From Synechococcus sp. HJ21-Hayes (GTDB lineage Bacteria > Cyanobacteriota > Cyanobacteriia > PCC-6307 > Cyanobiaceae): a stretch of 64,000 nucleotides of DNA. Made by a program: the position numbers and the translations under genes. The stretch covers positions 1 through 64,000 of the forward strand of contig NZ_JAGQBW010000012.1 in assembly GCF_024345835.1 (NCBI RefSeq), in the 5' to 3' direction. The notes under the pieces were generated by a model. It had not been told where the DNA came from. It saw nothing but the letters and a program-made list of their open reading frames with translations, and did not search any database. Below are positions 34,099 through 42,678 of this stretch, in pieces; position 1 is the first letter of the stretch, and each line of letters opens with the position of its first letter.

Positions 34099-34232
34099 GG
34101 CTGTGCTCCGTTGTGTTGCTGGTCTGGTTCAAACCGCATCTCCCCTTCCAGTTCCCTGGCCAGGACTACGTTGAAGATGGTGCGGATCACAGCCACAACC
34201 ACCATCGCCAGTACCGCAGCGGGCCACCGCAA
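34095..34232 (-). CDS. Possible 45-residue membrane peptide in front of DUF202
   Basis: The frame opens at TTG (34230-34232), preceded by AAGGGG at an 8-nt spacing, and ends in TGA overlapping the DUF202 ATG. It encodes one hydrophobic helix (RWPAAVLAMVVVAVIRTIF) and a charged tail. The first ATG inside would give 35 residues. Support is the ribosome binding site and the ATGA overlap; there is no family match. Confidence 0.42.
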   Translation of the reverse strand: MRWPAAVLAMVVVAVIRTIFNVVLARELEGEMRFEPDQQHNGAQP

Positions 34233-34386
34233 GGTAAGGACCCCTTGTCAATGGCGTCAGCGTGATTCGGTGGAACTGCACGGATTCGGCACCTCCAGCG
34301 CTGTTGGCCCGCTGTGTCGCGCTGGGGCGCGGATGGATTGAGGGCTCGTTGGGCGGGCGATAGGGTCGTGCCAGGCAGGCTTCCCC

Positions 34387-35517
34387 ATGACAATCGCCGC
34401 AGCGCAACTGGACATTCAGACCGCGGAGGGTGGCCCGATCGGCGTGATGATCTGCGGCCATGGCAGCCGGAATCGCCAGGCCGTGGCCGAATTCGCCCAG
34501 CTGGCGGAGGGCCTGCGGCTGTTGCTGCCCCACGTGCCGGTGGAGTATGGCTATCTGGAGTTCGCTCGGCCGATCCTGCGCGACGGGCTCGACAAGCTGC
34601 GGGCGCAGGGGGTGAAACGGGTGCTGGCGGTGCCCGGGATGCTGTTCGCGGCGGGCCATGCCAAGAACGACATCCCCTCCGTTCTCAATACCTATGCGGC
34701 TGAGACCGGCCTGCGCATTGATTACGGCCGCGAGCTCGGCGTGGATCTGCAGATGATCCAGGCCGCTGGTGCCCGCATCCAAGAAGCGCTGGACACCGCG
34801 GCGGCCAGAGGTGCCGTTCCCCTCAGCGACACCCTGCTGGTGGTGGTGGGGAGGGGCTCCTCCGATCCGGATGCCAACTCCAACGTGTCGAAGGTGACGC
34901 GCATGTTGGTGGAGGGCTTCGGTTTTGGCTGGGGCGAAACCGTGTACTCCGGGGTCACTTTCCCTCTGGTGGAACCGGGCCTGCGCCATGTGGTGCGGCT
35001 GGGCTTCAAGCGGATTGTGGTGTTCCCCTATTTCCTCTTCTCAGGGGTGCTGGTGAGTCGCATCCGCCAGCACACGGCCCTGGTGGCAGCCGACCATCCC
35101 GAGGTGGACTTCGTGGATGCCTCTTATCTCGGTGATCACCCGCTTGTGATCGCCACCTTCCGGGAGCGGGTGGAGGAGGTGGTGCGTGGCGAGGCGCTGA
35201 TGAATTGCTCCCTCTGCAAGTACCGCGCCCAGGTGTTGGGGTTTGAGACAGAAGTGGGGGCCCCTCAGCAGAGCCACCACCACCATGTGGAGGGCTTGAT
35301 CGAGGGCTGCACCCTCTGTGAGCACGAGTGCACCGGTGCTTGTCAGCCCGATGGCATCTCGATTCCCCTGGGCCACCATCACAGCCACGATCACGATCAC
35401 AGCCATGACCACAGTCATAGCCACGATCACGGCCATGCCCCTTATCCCCACGCGAACCATCCCCTTGGGCCGCGCACCCTTCACAAGCCGACGTTGAAAT
35501 CCGAAGACAAGGGGTGA
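34387..35517 (+). CDS. cbiX: Sirohydrochlorin cobaltochelatase CbiX with metal-binding tail
   Basis: The product has 376 residues. Two CbiX/SirB-type domains follow one another: the first starts VMICGHGSRNR (H25 is the expected metal ligand), the second near LLVVVGRGSSDPDANSN. VFPYFLFSGVLVSRI is conserved. The C-terminal tail (about residues 270-376) has Cys pairs in NCSLCKYR and CTLCEHECTGAC, and a long His/Asp run with more than 15 histidines. The enzyme inserts Co2+ (or Fe2+) into sirohydrochlorin for cobalamin or siroheme; the tail probably stores or delivers metal. Confidence 0.9.
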   Translation: MTIAAAQLDIQTAEGGPIGVMICGHGSRNRQAVAEFAQLAEGLRLLLPHVPVEYGYLEFARPILRDGLDKLRAQGVKRVLAVPGMLFAAGHAKNDIPSVLNTYAAETGLRIDYGRELGVDLQMIQAAGARIQEALDTAAARGAVPLSDTLLVVVGRGSSDPDANSNVSKVTRMLVEGFGFGWGETVYSGVTFPLVEPGLRHVVRLGFKRIVVFPYFLFSGVLVSRIRQHTALVAADHPEVDFVDASYLGDHPLVIATFRERVEEVVRGEALMNCSLCKYRAQVLGFETEVGAPQQSHHHHVEGLIEGCTLCEHECTGACQPDGISIPLGHHHSHDHDHSHDHSHSHDHGHAPYPHANHPLGPRTLHKPTLKSEDKG

Positions 35518-35954
35518 CTTCGCTCGCCTCATCCGTCTCGATGTCAGCCGCGTCCCATGAGACCACCGGCTGATAGGGCCTGCTTATCGCGTCCTGCTTT
35601 CCCCAGTGGTGGGGCATGTCCCCCAGGTCTGTCTGCTGTTTTCCCCAGCCGATGGCTCGAAACGCTCCGTCTGTTGTGGGCTTGGGGATTGCGGCATGTC
35701 GTCCACAACGCACTTGACAGACCCCACGCTGCTGCTAGCCGGGCTCCGTCCCCCTCGGAGGATGCCGCCGAAAACCCCTGGGCCACCAGCAGTCTCAAGC
35801 ATGAGCCGGATGGTTCCGGGTCCGGGCGACCCCTTTGACGCACAGGCCTTCGCCGTGGCTTTCTGGCTGCAGACCACGGGGCAGCACGCTTGGACGGAGA
35901 CATGGCGAGGGAGAGCACCCAGCAGCAGGAGGCTGTCCCGGTTGTTGCCCCCGG
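35518..35954. other. Stretch without a recognised gene
   Basis: About 440 bp lies between cbiX and the DUF2811 gene. Frames on both strands are Arg/Pro/Ser-rich and show no family signature. No clear terminator with a T-tract was found after cbiX. A short tract of cbiX-independent coding remnants cannot be excluded. Confidence 0.35.
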
Positions 35955-36146
35955 GTGAGTCTGGAGGCCGAGGTGCCAGAAGCCCTGTTCGAGGGCATGC
36001 GGGCCTTCCTGGAGGGCCGCCCAGAATGGGACCAATACCGGGTGATCACCTCGGCCCTGGCCAGTTTCCTCTTCCAGAACGGTTGCACGGATCGTTGCGT
36101 GTCCCAGCACTATCTCAACGGTCTCTTCATGCATCCCGGTGAGTGA
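35955..36146 (+). CDS. DUF2811 protein
   Basis: The product has 63 residues from a GTG start. SLEAEVPEALFEGMRAFLE, WDQYRVITSALASFLFQNG and VSQHYLNGLF match DUF2811, a small cyanobacterial family that resembles ribbon-helix-helix proteins (a strand, then two helices). Function unknown. The frame is open upstream but similarity begins at this GTG. Confidence 0.78.
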   Translation: MSLEAEVPEALFEGMRAFLEGRPEWDQYRVITSALASFLFQNGCTDRCVSQHYLNGLFMHPGE

Positions 36147-36150
36147 ACAC

Positions 36151-36177
36151 AAAAAAGCGGGAGTGCCGCGCTCCCGC
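36151..36177 (-). terminator. Terminator, strongest for the minus strand
   Basis: A 7-bp stem GCGGGAG/CTCCCGC has six A residues on its plus-strand left side, which become a T-tract for minus-strand transcripts from the GMC oxidoreductase gene. On the plus strand it may also stop DUF2811 transcription weakly. Confidence 0.65.
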
Positions 36178-36288
36178 CTGTGGTTTCTCCCTTGCCCGAC
36201 CTGTTAGAGGTCGCCAGGTGAGTGTGCGAGAGCTGCCAGGATCGAACTGTGGTGGATGACACCAGATCCACGATTCAGCGTTCGCGAT

Positions 36289-37911
36289 TCACAACAGACC
36301 GCCCTTGAACTTGCTGGCGGCGTGGTCGCAGGCCCGCCAGGTCACCGCCATTTCCGTGAGGGTGGGGCTTTGCCAGCCGGCACTGGGCCAGCAGCTGCCA
36401 TCGGTCACCAGCAGGTTGGGGGTCCGCCAGAGTTGGTTCCAGGGGTTCAGCACACCGGCCTCCTCATGGGCGGCCATCGGCGCCCCACCCAGCTCATGGA
36501 TGTAGTACCCGGGTGGCGGTGCATCAGGGGCCAGGGCCAGGCTGCCCTGCACTAGGGGCTCCACCAGGGGCATCACGAACAGGTCGGCCAGCGGGGCGAT
36601 GCGGCCACCGCCGCTGGCCACCACGGCCTCCATGCGAGCCTGCATGTGGGCCACCATTCGGGCTTCGTTCTCCCCCCAGCGGCAGTCGATGTGGGCGATG
36701 GGCAGGCCCCAGGCATCCACTCTGTTGGGGTCGAGGCTGATGCGGTTGTGCCGCTCGGCCAGCACCTCCCCGTGGCCGATCAGGAAGCCCACCGCGGCTG
36801 AGCGGTCCCGCTTCAGGGCTTGAGGTGGGTCAAAGCGCTGGATGCCGCTCCAGAGGCCATAGCCCCGCAGGAAATCGCACGCGCTCGAGTCGCCGAGGTT
36901 CACCGTGTTGGGGATGAACACGCTGCCGGCGCCGGAGAGTTCGGTGTCGCCTGGTGCTGGCTGATCTGGCAGGGCAAAGAAACGACTGGTGGAGATGTGG
37001 TCCATCAGGTAGTGGCCCAGGTGGCCGCTCACGTCCTCCAGCTGCCCCTGTTGCTGGGAGTGCAGCAGGATCCGCACGCTCTCGATGGTGGAGGCGCAGA
37101 GCACCACCAGCTGGGCGGATTGTTCGTGCCATTGGCCCGTCGCTGCGTCGACGTAGGCCACCCCATTGGCTCGGCCGTTGCGCTGATCCACGCAGACATG
37201 GCTTACCACCGCTTGGCTCTGCACCCGCACCCGGCCCGTGGCCAGGGCGATGGCCAGGGCGCCTCCCTGGGAGCAGGAACGGGGCCAGGGGCCGTCGGAG
37301 GCGCGGCGCAGGGCGAAGCCGCGGGAATGGATCAGCGGCAGCCCCAGCTGGCGCTGCACGGCGGCCTGCAGGTGGGCTTCCGCCGGTGTGAACGGCAGGG
37401 GGGGCTTGTAGTGGCCATCGGGTAACTGGGCCAGGCCGTCGCAGTGGCCATGCACTTGCAGCAGGGCTTCCAGGCGCTGGTACCAGGGGGCCAGATCGCG
37501 ATGCTGGATGGGCCAGCTACGGCCGTGGCCATCGCGCTCTGCCGCCTTGAACTCGTAATCCGACAGCCGCAGGGTGATGCCCCCCCACGTGAGGCTCTTG
37601 CCGCCCACCTGGCGCCCCCGGGTCCACAGAAAAGGCCGCTCAGCCGGGGTGGAATAGGGGTTGCGGCGCTCGTCAACAAAGAGCTCAGGGTTGGCTTTCC
37701 AGTAGCCGGGGTGATTGGCGGCCAGCCGCTGTTTGCCGCTGCTGAGATTGGCCAGCCGCCGCAGGGTGTTCTGCGGTTCGTTGCCGAAGGCCCGATCGGC
37801 CGTGAGTTCCGGACCCGCCTCCAGCACCAGCACCTCGAGGCCGGCCTGGGCCAGGGCCATCGCGGCCACTCCGCCCGTGGCGCCGGACCCCACCACGATG
37901 GCTTGCACCAT
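36289..37911 (-). CDS. GMC-family FAD oxidoreductase
   Basis: The product has 540 residues. The N-terminal FAD motif is IVVGSGATGGVAAMALAQAG; GRQVGGKSLTWGG is the second flavin-contact motif; the C-terminal TDGSCWPSAGWQSPTLTEMAVTWRA block corresponds to the region carrying the active-site His/Asn in GMC enzymes (here with Gln/Ser at the tip). Such enzymes oxidise alcohols, sugars or lipids. No signal peptide is seen. The ArsR gene lies 109 bp upstream on the same strand. Confidence 0.87.
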   Translation of the reverse strand: MVQAIVVGSGATGGVAAMALAQAGLEVLVLEAGPELTADRAFGNEPQNTLRRLANLSSGKQRLAANHPGYWKANPELFVDERRNPYSTPAERPFLWTRGRQVGGKSLTWGGITLRLSDYEFKAAERDGHGRSWPIQHRDLAPWYQRLEALLQVHGHCDGLAQLPDGHYKPPLPFTPAEAHLQAAVQRQLGLPLIHSRGFALRRASDGPWPRSCSQGGALAIALATGRVRVQSQAVVSHVCVDQRNGRANGVAYVDAATGQWHEQSAQLVVLCASTIESVRILLHSQQQGQLEDVSGHLGHYLMDHISTSRFFALPDQPAPGDTELSGAGSVFIPNTVNLGDSSACDFLRGYGLWSGIQRFDPPQALKRDRSAAVGFLIGHGEVLAERHNRISLDPNRVDAWGLPIAHIDCRWGENEARMVAHMQARMEAVVASGGGRIAPLADLFVMPLVEPLVQGSLALAPDAPPPGYYIHELGGAPMAAHEEAGVLNPWNQLWRTPNLLVTDGSCWPSAGWQSPTLTEMAVTWRACDHAASKFKGGLL

Positions 37912-38020
37912 TAGAAGAACGCCACCGGTGTGGCCAGGGGCGTGGCAGGGATTGGCACCATGGGGCCCATCTTTTCAGAGCCCAGTCCTGCTGGCGGCCT
38001 GGGTGGCGGGATCGCGCTGC

Positions 38021-38359
38021 TCAGGCGCTCTGCAGTTGCTTGAGCTGATCCTGCAGCCGTTGCTTGAGGCGCTGTTGCACCAGTGAGCAGAGGTCGGCCA
38101 CCAGGTCGCCATCGGTGCTCCAGATGGTGCGTACGCCATCGCGTTGGCACCGCACCAGGCCAGCCCGCTGCAGCTGGCCCAGCTGGCGGCTGATGTGGGA
38201 CTGGGAGAACCCGGTGGCCTCGATCAGCGAAGCCACATCCATCGGCCCCTGCCTGAGTTGGCAGAGCAGCTGTAGCCGTGCCGGCTCACTCAGCAGGCGG
38301 AAAAATTGGCTGTACTCCTCAAGCAGCTGGGGACTGGGCATGGACCCGGCGGCGTCCAT
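38021..38359 (-). CDS. ArsR/SmtB-family repressor
   Basis: The product has 112 residues. A winged helix-turn-helix is readable: FRLLSEPARLQLLCQLRQG, then VASLIEATGFSQSHISRQLGQLQRAGLV, then the wing CQRDGVRTIWSTD. The classical metal site ELCVCDL is absent. Cysteines in LLCQLR and ADLCSLV stand where redox/persulfide sensors of the BigR/SqrR type carry theirs, so a thiol-sensing role is possible. The GMC oxidoreductase downstream may be its target. Confidence 0.85.
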   Translation of the reverse strand: MDAAGSMPSPQLLEEYSQFFRLLSEPARLQLLCQLRQGPMDVASLIEATGFSQSHISRQLGQLQRAGLVRCQRDGVRTIWSTDGDLVADLCSLVQQRLKQRLQDQLKQLQSA

Positions 38360-38483
38360 CGTAGTCCTTTATGGCGATAGACTCATTGTAGCGTGCCCAG
38401 TTGCGGGGCAGGTCTGGGGGCGGTTTGCGCCCTTGCTGTGAAAATTTCACGCCCTATCCTGGGCCCATGCCTTCAGGCCCCCC

Positions 38484-38741
38484 ATGCACTTCTGGGCCCC
38501 TGATACCGATCCAGTCCATCCCATGGATTGCACGCAGCCGGAGCGCTACGTGCTGCAACGGCTCAAGACCCAGGGCTTTCTCGCCATTGCTGCCGATGGT
38601 GTTCAGCTGGTGGATGTGGAAACCTCGCACCAGGCCCATTGGTTCCACACCCACGAAGCGGCCCTGCGGGCAGCCCTAGAGCTCAACGCCGAAGGCCGTG
38701 GCCCCTTCGACGTGGTGAAGCTGGAAGTGGACGTGCTTTGA
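38484..38741 (+). CDS. Small hypothetical protein
   Basis: The product has 85 residues with an even, folded-looking composition: YVLQRLKTQGFLAIAADG, then LVDVETSHQAHWFHTHEAALRAALELN. There is no signal peptide or membrane helix. No family is recognised. A bidirectional terminator follows. Confidence 0.65.
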   Translation: MHFWAPDTDPVHPMDCTQPERYVLQRLKTQGFLAIAADGVQLVDVETSHQAHWFHTHEAALRAALELNAEGRGPFDVVKLEVDVL

Positions 38742-38785
38742 GGGGGTGACGCTTGGGGTTTGCTCCAGGCGGGAATCGCCAACAA

Positions 38786-38816
38786 AAAAGCTCCTCAGTT
38801 GGACTGAGGAGCTTTT
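38786..38816. terminator. Bidirectional terminator
   Basis: AAAAGCTCCTCAGT/ACTGAGGAGCTTTT forms a perfect 14-bp stem with a 3-nt loop. The A-run on one side and the T-run on the other serve both the plus-strand small gene and the minus-strand tRNA. Confidence 0.88.
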
Positions 38817-38846
38817 GTTCATGCCCTCGTGGGGCGTCGTTGGAGT

Positions 38847-38923
<77 letters not shown>

Positions 38924-39011
38924 TCGACCCCTGAACCATACAACACGGCGTCCCCCCCAGGCAATGAAGGGCAGGATGGAGAGACGTCGACCCGCGGCAG
39001 GGCCGCTTCGC

Positions 39012-40073
39012 ATGAATCGCTACCTCCGCTACGTGCGGTTTCCGTTCATCTGCTGCGTCATGGGCCTGGCCGTGATCTTTGTGGCCAAGGGTGGGTTTAG
39101 CCCCGCTGGGCTGCAGGCCGTGTGGGTCACCCTGGTGCTGCTGGCCCTGGAGATCAGCCTCTCCTTCGATAACGCCGTGGTGAACGCCCGCGTGCTGGAG
39201 AAGCTCACCCCCGGCCAGCAGAACTTCTTCCTCACCTGGGGCCTGGTGATCCCGGTGTTCGGGGTGCGCTTCCTCGGCCCTCTGGTGCTGGTGAGCCTGG
39301 CCGGTGGCATCGGCATCGGCGAAGCCCTGGATGCGGCCCTGCATCATCCGGAGCATTACCACGAGCTGCTTGAGCTGGCGGAGCCGCGGATTCTGGCCTT
39401 CGGGGGCATGTTTCTGCTGATGGTGTTCCTGCGTTATTTCTTTGATGAGGCCAAAACCTTGCACTGGGTCCAGGTGCTCGAGAAGCGCCTCAGCCAGGCG
39501 GGCAGGGTGCCGTCCCTGGAGGTGGCTGTGGCCCTGGTGATCCTGATGCTGGTGGCCACGGTGTTGCCGGGTCCCTTACGCAGCGACGTGCTGTTCGCTG
39601 GTTTGATCGGCCTGGTGCTGCAGATTCTCAGCACGTCACTGGCGGACGTCTTCGGCGGTGAGGAGGAAGCGGTGGGCCGAATGGCCGCCAGCGGCGGCCT
39701 GGCCAGTCTGGTGTATCTGGAGCTGCTCGATGCCTCCTTCAGTCTCGACGGCACCATCGGTGCCTTCGCCATCACCAGCGACCTAGGCCTGATCATGAGC
39801 GGTTTGGGCCTGGGAGCCCTGTTCATCCGCTCGCTCACGGTGATGCTCAGCCGGGAGAAGGCGCTCGACCAGCTCATCTATCTCGAGCACGGCGCTCACT
39901 ACGCCATTGGGGCCCTCGGGTTGCTGATGCTCGCCGGTGTGGTGATCGGCCGCTGGGGCTGGCACGTGCCCGAGTGGCTGAGCGGCCTGATCGGTGTGGT
40001 GCTGCTGGTGTTGGCCCTCGGCGATTCGCTGCGCCACAGCCGGCGCCATCAGACCCTGCCCTCGTCCCACTGA
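39012..40073 (+). CDS. DUF475 (TerC-related) integral membrane protein
   Basis: The product has 353 residues from ATG 39012; an earlier ATG at 38964 gives an Arg-rich extension. The TerC-type motif ALEISLSFDNAVVNA (about residues 45-60) and its inverted partner YLELLDASFSLDGTIGAFA, each with acidic residues within membrane helices, define the family. About nine membrane segments are seen. TerC relatives move Mn2+ or support metal loading of exported proteins; for DUF475 this is inference. Confidence 0.88.
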   Translation: MNRYLRYVRFPFICCVMGLAVIFVAKGGFSPAGLQAVWVTLVLLALEISLSFDNAVVNARVLEKLTPGQQNFFLTWGLVIPVFGVRFLGPLVLVSLAGGIGIGEALDAALHHPEHYHELLELAEPRILAFGGMFLLMVFLRYFFDEAKTLHWVQVLEKRLSQAGRVPSLEVAVALVILMLVATVLPGPLRSDVLFAGLIGLVLQILSTSLADVFGGEEEAVGRMAASGGLASLVYLELLDASFSLDGTIGAFAITSDLGLIMSGLGLGALFIRSLTVMLSREKALDQLIYLEHGAHYAIGALGLLMLAGVVIGRWGWHVPEWLSGLIGVVLLVLALGDSLRHSRRHQTLPSSH

Positions 40074-40088
40074 CGCCCCTCACACCCC

Positions 40089-40742
40089 ATGGCCTTGCGA
40101 CTGTTTCTCGATACGGCTGATCCCGAGGCCTGGGAGCAGTGGCTGCCCAGCGGGCTCTTCCATGGCGTCACCACCAACCCCACCCTGTTGCGGAGAGCCG
40201 GGCAGCCCTGCGATCTCGCCAGCCTGCAGGAGCTCAGTCTGCGAGCTCTGGAGCTGGGGGCCCGGGAGCTGCACCTCCAGGCCTGGGGGGATGATCTGGC
40301 CGGTTGTGGCGCAGCGCTGGCGGCGATCGCCCCTGGGCGCATCTGGGTGAAACTGCCGATCACCCGCTCGGGGGCCGAGGCGGCCAGGCTGTTGATGGCC
40401 GCCGGGGTGTCCATCACCTTCACGGCCTGCTACGAGCCGGCCCAGGTGTTACTGGCGGTGGCCCTGGGGGCCGATTATCTGGCCCCCTACCTTGGCCGCA
40501 TCAGCGACCTGGGCCGCGATGGCCACACGGAGCTGATCCGCATGCAGCGCTGTGTGGATGGGCTGGCTTCTCCCCTGCGGTTGTTGGTGGCCAGCCTGCG
40601 CCAGCCCGACGACCTGGCCAGGCTGGCGGCCGAAGGCCTCAACACCTTCACCATCAGTCCGCCGATTGCTGAGGCGCTGTTCAGCTGTGGGGCCACAGAG
40701 GCGGCCGCCGCCCAGTTCGAGCGTGATGCCAGCGCTCTCTAA
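40089..40742 (+). CDS. Small transaldolase / fructose-6-phosphate-aldolase-like
   Basis: The product has 217 residues, the short subfamily. LFLDTADPEAWEQW and GVTTNPTLL open the barrel; the Schiff-base lysine is K88 in IWVKLPIT; the later strands hold TFTACYEPAQVLLA and LAPYLGRISDLGRDG. It interconverts sugar phosphates by aldol chemistry (transaldolase or F6P aldolase; the two cannot be separated here). The gene starts 15 bp after DUF475. The stop overlaps the convergent asparaginase stop by 4 bp. Confidence 0.88.
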   Translation: MALRLFLDTADPEAWEQWLPSGLFHGVTTNPTLLRRAGQPCDLASLQELSLRALELGARELHLQAWGDDLAGCGAALAAIAPGRIWVKLPITRSGAEAARLLMAAGVSITFTACYEPAQVLLAVALGADYLAPYLGRISDLGRDGHTELIRMQRCVDGLASPLRLLVASLRQPDDLARLAAEGLNTFTISPPIAEALFSCGATEAAAAQFERDASAL

Positions 40743-41719
40743 CGGCCGTTATCGAAGCGCAGCTCGCCGTTCACCTCGAGCCTCACCCCCTCATTGGGCT
40801 GAAGGAAGGCCTGGCTCAGTTCCTCGAGGGTGAGGGGGGTGAGCCACTCCAGCTGCTTCATCAGGTGCAGGGCCACGGCGTGTTTGGCACGGCTGGCACC
40901 GTCCTCCACCTTGATGGCGAGGCCAAGACCTTCCCCCAAGCGGCTGAGGCACTGGATGCCTTCGGCGCCGCCCTTGCTGAGTACCTGGCCATGGCTCGAG
41001 CGCATCACTTCGGTGTCGAAGCGGCCACTGCCAGCCACCAGCTCGGGGTGGGCCAGCATGGCCCGGCTGAGCCGTTCCAGTTCGGCCTGCTCGGAGGCCC
41101 CCAGGTGGGCAAACAGCAGGGCCATCTGGGAGAGCTGTAGCTGCAGGGTGGGGGCGCCACAGTCGTCGCGGGCGGTTACCAGTTCAGCGCCTGGCATGCC
41201 CAGCAATTCCCCGACGCGCTTGAGCACTTGCTGTTGCAGGGGATGGTCGGTCTGCAGGTAGCTCTCCAGGGGCCAGTGCATGCGCCGGCAGGTGGCCAAG
41301 AAGGCGGCATGCTTGCCGGAGCAGTTGTGCTCCAGGGGGCTTTCCTTACCCCTGGGGGTGGGGCATTGCAGCTGTTCGGTGTCCAGGTCCGCCTTCCAGA
41401 GGATCTTGAAGGCCTCACGGGCCTGACTGGCTTCCCCGGCATGGGAGGCGCAGGCGATGGCCAGAGCCCGGTCGTCGCTGCCGGCTTGATCAGCGGCACC
41501 GCTGGCCACAAACACCTGGGCCTGGAAGGGTTTGAGCGCCGAGCGGATGAAGCTCAGCTGCTGGGGATCGCCGGCTCGCATCAGCACCCGGCCACGCTGG
41601 TCGCACACCACAGCGTGCACCCGATGCAGGGATTCAGCGATGCCGTTACGGGTGAGCCGCACCTCCAGCGGTGGCATGCCGGGACGGGCTGCGGAACCGA
41701 AGCTGCTCGAGAAGGTCAT
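40739..41719 (-). CDS. L-asparaginase II family protein
   Basis: The product has 326 residues. FIRSALKPFQA, ALAIACASHAG, HNCSGKHAAFLATC and ARDDCGAPTLQL are the conserved blocks of the asparaginase II (Rhizobium-type) family, with the Ser/Lys pairs of the active site. It hydrolyses asparagine to aspartate and ammonia in the cytoplasm. It is the last of four codirectional genes from 43306. Confidence 0.87.
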   Translation of the reverse strand: MTFSSSFGSAARPGMPPLEVRLTRNGIAESLHRVHAVVCDQRGRVLMRAGDPQQLSFIRSALKPFQAQVFVASGAADQAGSDDRALAIACASHAGEASQAREAFKILWKADLDTEQLQCPTPRGKESPLEHNCSGKHAAFLATCRRMHWPLESYLQTDHPLQQQVLKRVGELLGMPGAELVTARDDCGAPTLQLQLSQMALLFAHLGASEQAELERLSRAMLAHPELVAGSGRFDTEVMRSSHGQVLSKGGAEGIQCLSRLGEGLGLAIKVEDGASRAKHAVALHLMKQLEWLTPLTLEELSQAFLQPNEGVRLEVNGELRFDNGR

Positions 41720-41759
41720 TGCGGGGCTGAGGGCTCGGCCCAGGCCGAAGCCGGTTGGC

Positions 41760-42287
41760 TCAAAGAGCCTGACAGAGGCTCGTCCCCACGAGCATCAGTG
41801 CCGCGGTGATGGCCATGGCCTGCTGCAGCCGCTCGAGCACGGGCTTCACCTCGTGGGTGGCCACTAGCAGATCCTGCTCGCGCCAGGCCAGGGGTTTTTC
41901 CCACACCTGGCCGTCGTACCAGCCTGATTCCTCGTAGTCCACCGCTGTGGCCATCAGGCGTTGTTGCAGGTTGGTCCAACCCAGCCACTGCCGCAGCAGC
42001 ATCAGCAGGGGCACCACCAGGCCCGCCACGGCGCCGGCCACCACCAGGCGGGGCAGGTTGTGGCGTAGGGGCACGCTGCCACTGGCCACCAGCATCGTGA
42101 GCGGCAACACGATCAGCCAGCTGCGCACCAGGGGCACGGCCAACCCTTGGAAGCTGGCGTGGGGCCAGGTGAAAAACCACGACTGCTGCAGTTCGCGGTA
42201 CTGCTCCAGGGGCCGCTGCTCAGGTGGCACCGGGCAGGCCTGGGTCTCGGCGATGGGTAGGTCCGGGGTGGGCTCCGGCGCGGGCAT
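41760..42287 (-). CDS. CGLD27 family membrane protein
   Basis: The product has 175 residues. CPVPPEQRPLEQYRELQQSWFF near the start and YDGQVWEKPLAWREQDLL are signatures of CGLD27, a family conserved in cyanobacteria, green algae, plants and diatoms. Three membrane helices are at about residues 52-72, 78-98 and 152-172. It is linked to photosynthetic/iron physiology in the green lineage, but its biochemical role is unknown. Confidence 0.9.
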   Translation of the reverse strand: MPAPEPTPDLPIAETQACPVPPEQRPLEQYRELQQSWFFTWPHASFQGLAVPLVRSWLIVLPLTMLVASGSVPLRHNLPRLVVAGAVAGLVVPLLMLLRQWLGWTNLQQRLMATAVDYEESGWYDGQVWEKPLAWREQDLLVATHEVKPVLERLQQAMAITAALMLVGTSLCQAL

Positions 42288-42300
42288 GGAGGGCCCGGCC

Positions 42301-42678
42301 TCAGGCCGGCGCAGCGTTTTCGGAGCCTAGGTAGGCCTCCTTCTCGCCGTGGCCCCAGAAGGATTCCAGGTCGTAGTAGCGGCGCTCATCGGGGGTGAGG
42401 GCATGCACGATCACTTCGCCGTAATCGAGCAGCACCCAACGGCCCTCGGTCTGCCCTTCACGGCGCAGGGGCAACCGGCCGGTGCTCTCCTCGATCTTGT
42501 CCTCCACGGAGCGGGCAATGGCCCGCACCTGCACATCGGAGAGGCCCGTGGCGATCACGAACCAGTCCGCCAGGGAGGACACCTCCTCCACCCGGATCAG
42601 CAGGATGTCAACGGCCTTGCGGTCGTCACAGGCTTCAGCAGCCAGAAGTGCCAGAGCCCTGGTGTCGGCCTCAGCCAT
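42301..42678 (-). CDS. rsfS: Ribosome silencing factor RsfS
   Basis: The product has 125 residues. AAEACDDRKAVDILLIRV, DWFVIATGLSDVQVRAIA and WVLLDYGEVIVHALTPDERRYYDLE give the Iojap/RsfS fold. It binds ribosomal protein uL14 and blocks subunit joining when nutrients are low. It overlaps the DUF3318 gene by 8 bp. Confidence 0.93.
   Translation of the reverse strand: MAEADTRALALLAAEACDDRKAVDILLIRVEEVSSLADWFVIATGLSDVQVRAIARSVEDKIEESTGRLPLRREGQTEGRWVLLDYGEVIVHALTPDERRYYDLESFWGHGEKEAYLGSENAAPA

Noticed and set aside
36200-36262. tRNA-like GCCAGGATCGAAC motif after DUF2811
   Set aside because: No stem partners or anticodon arm can be built around it.
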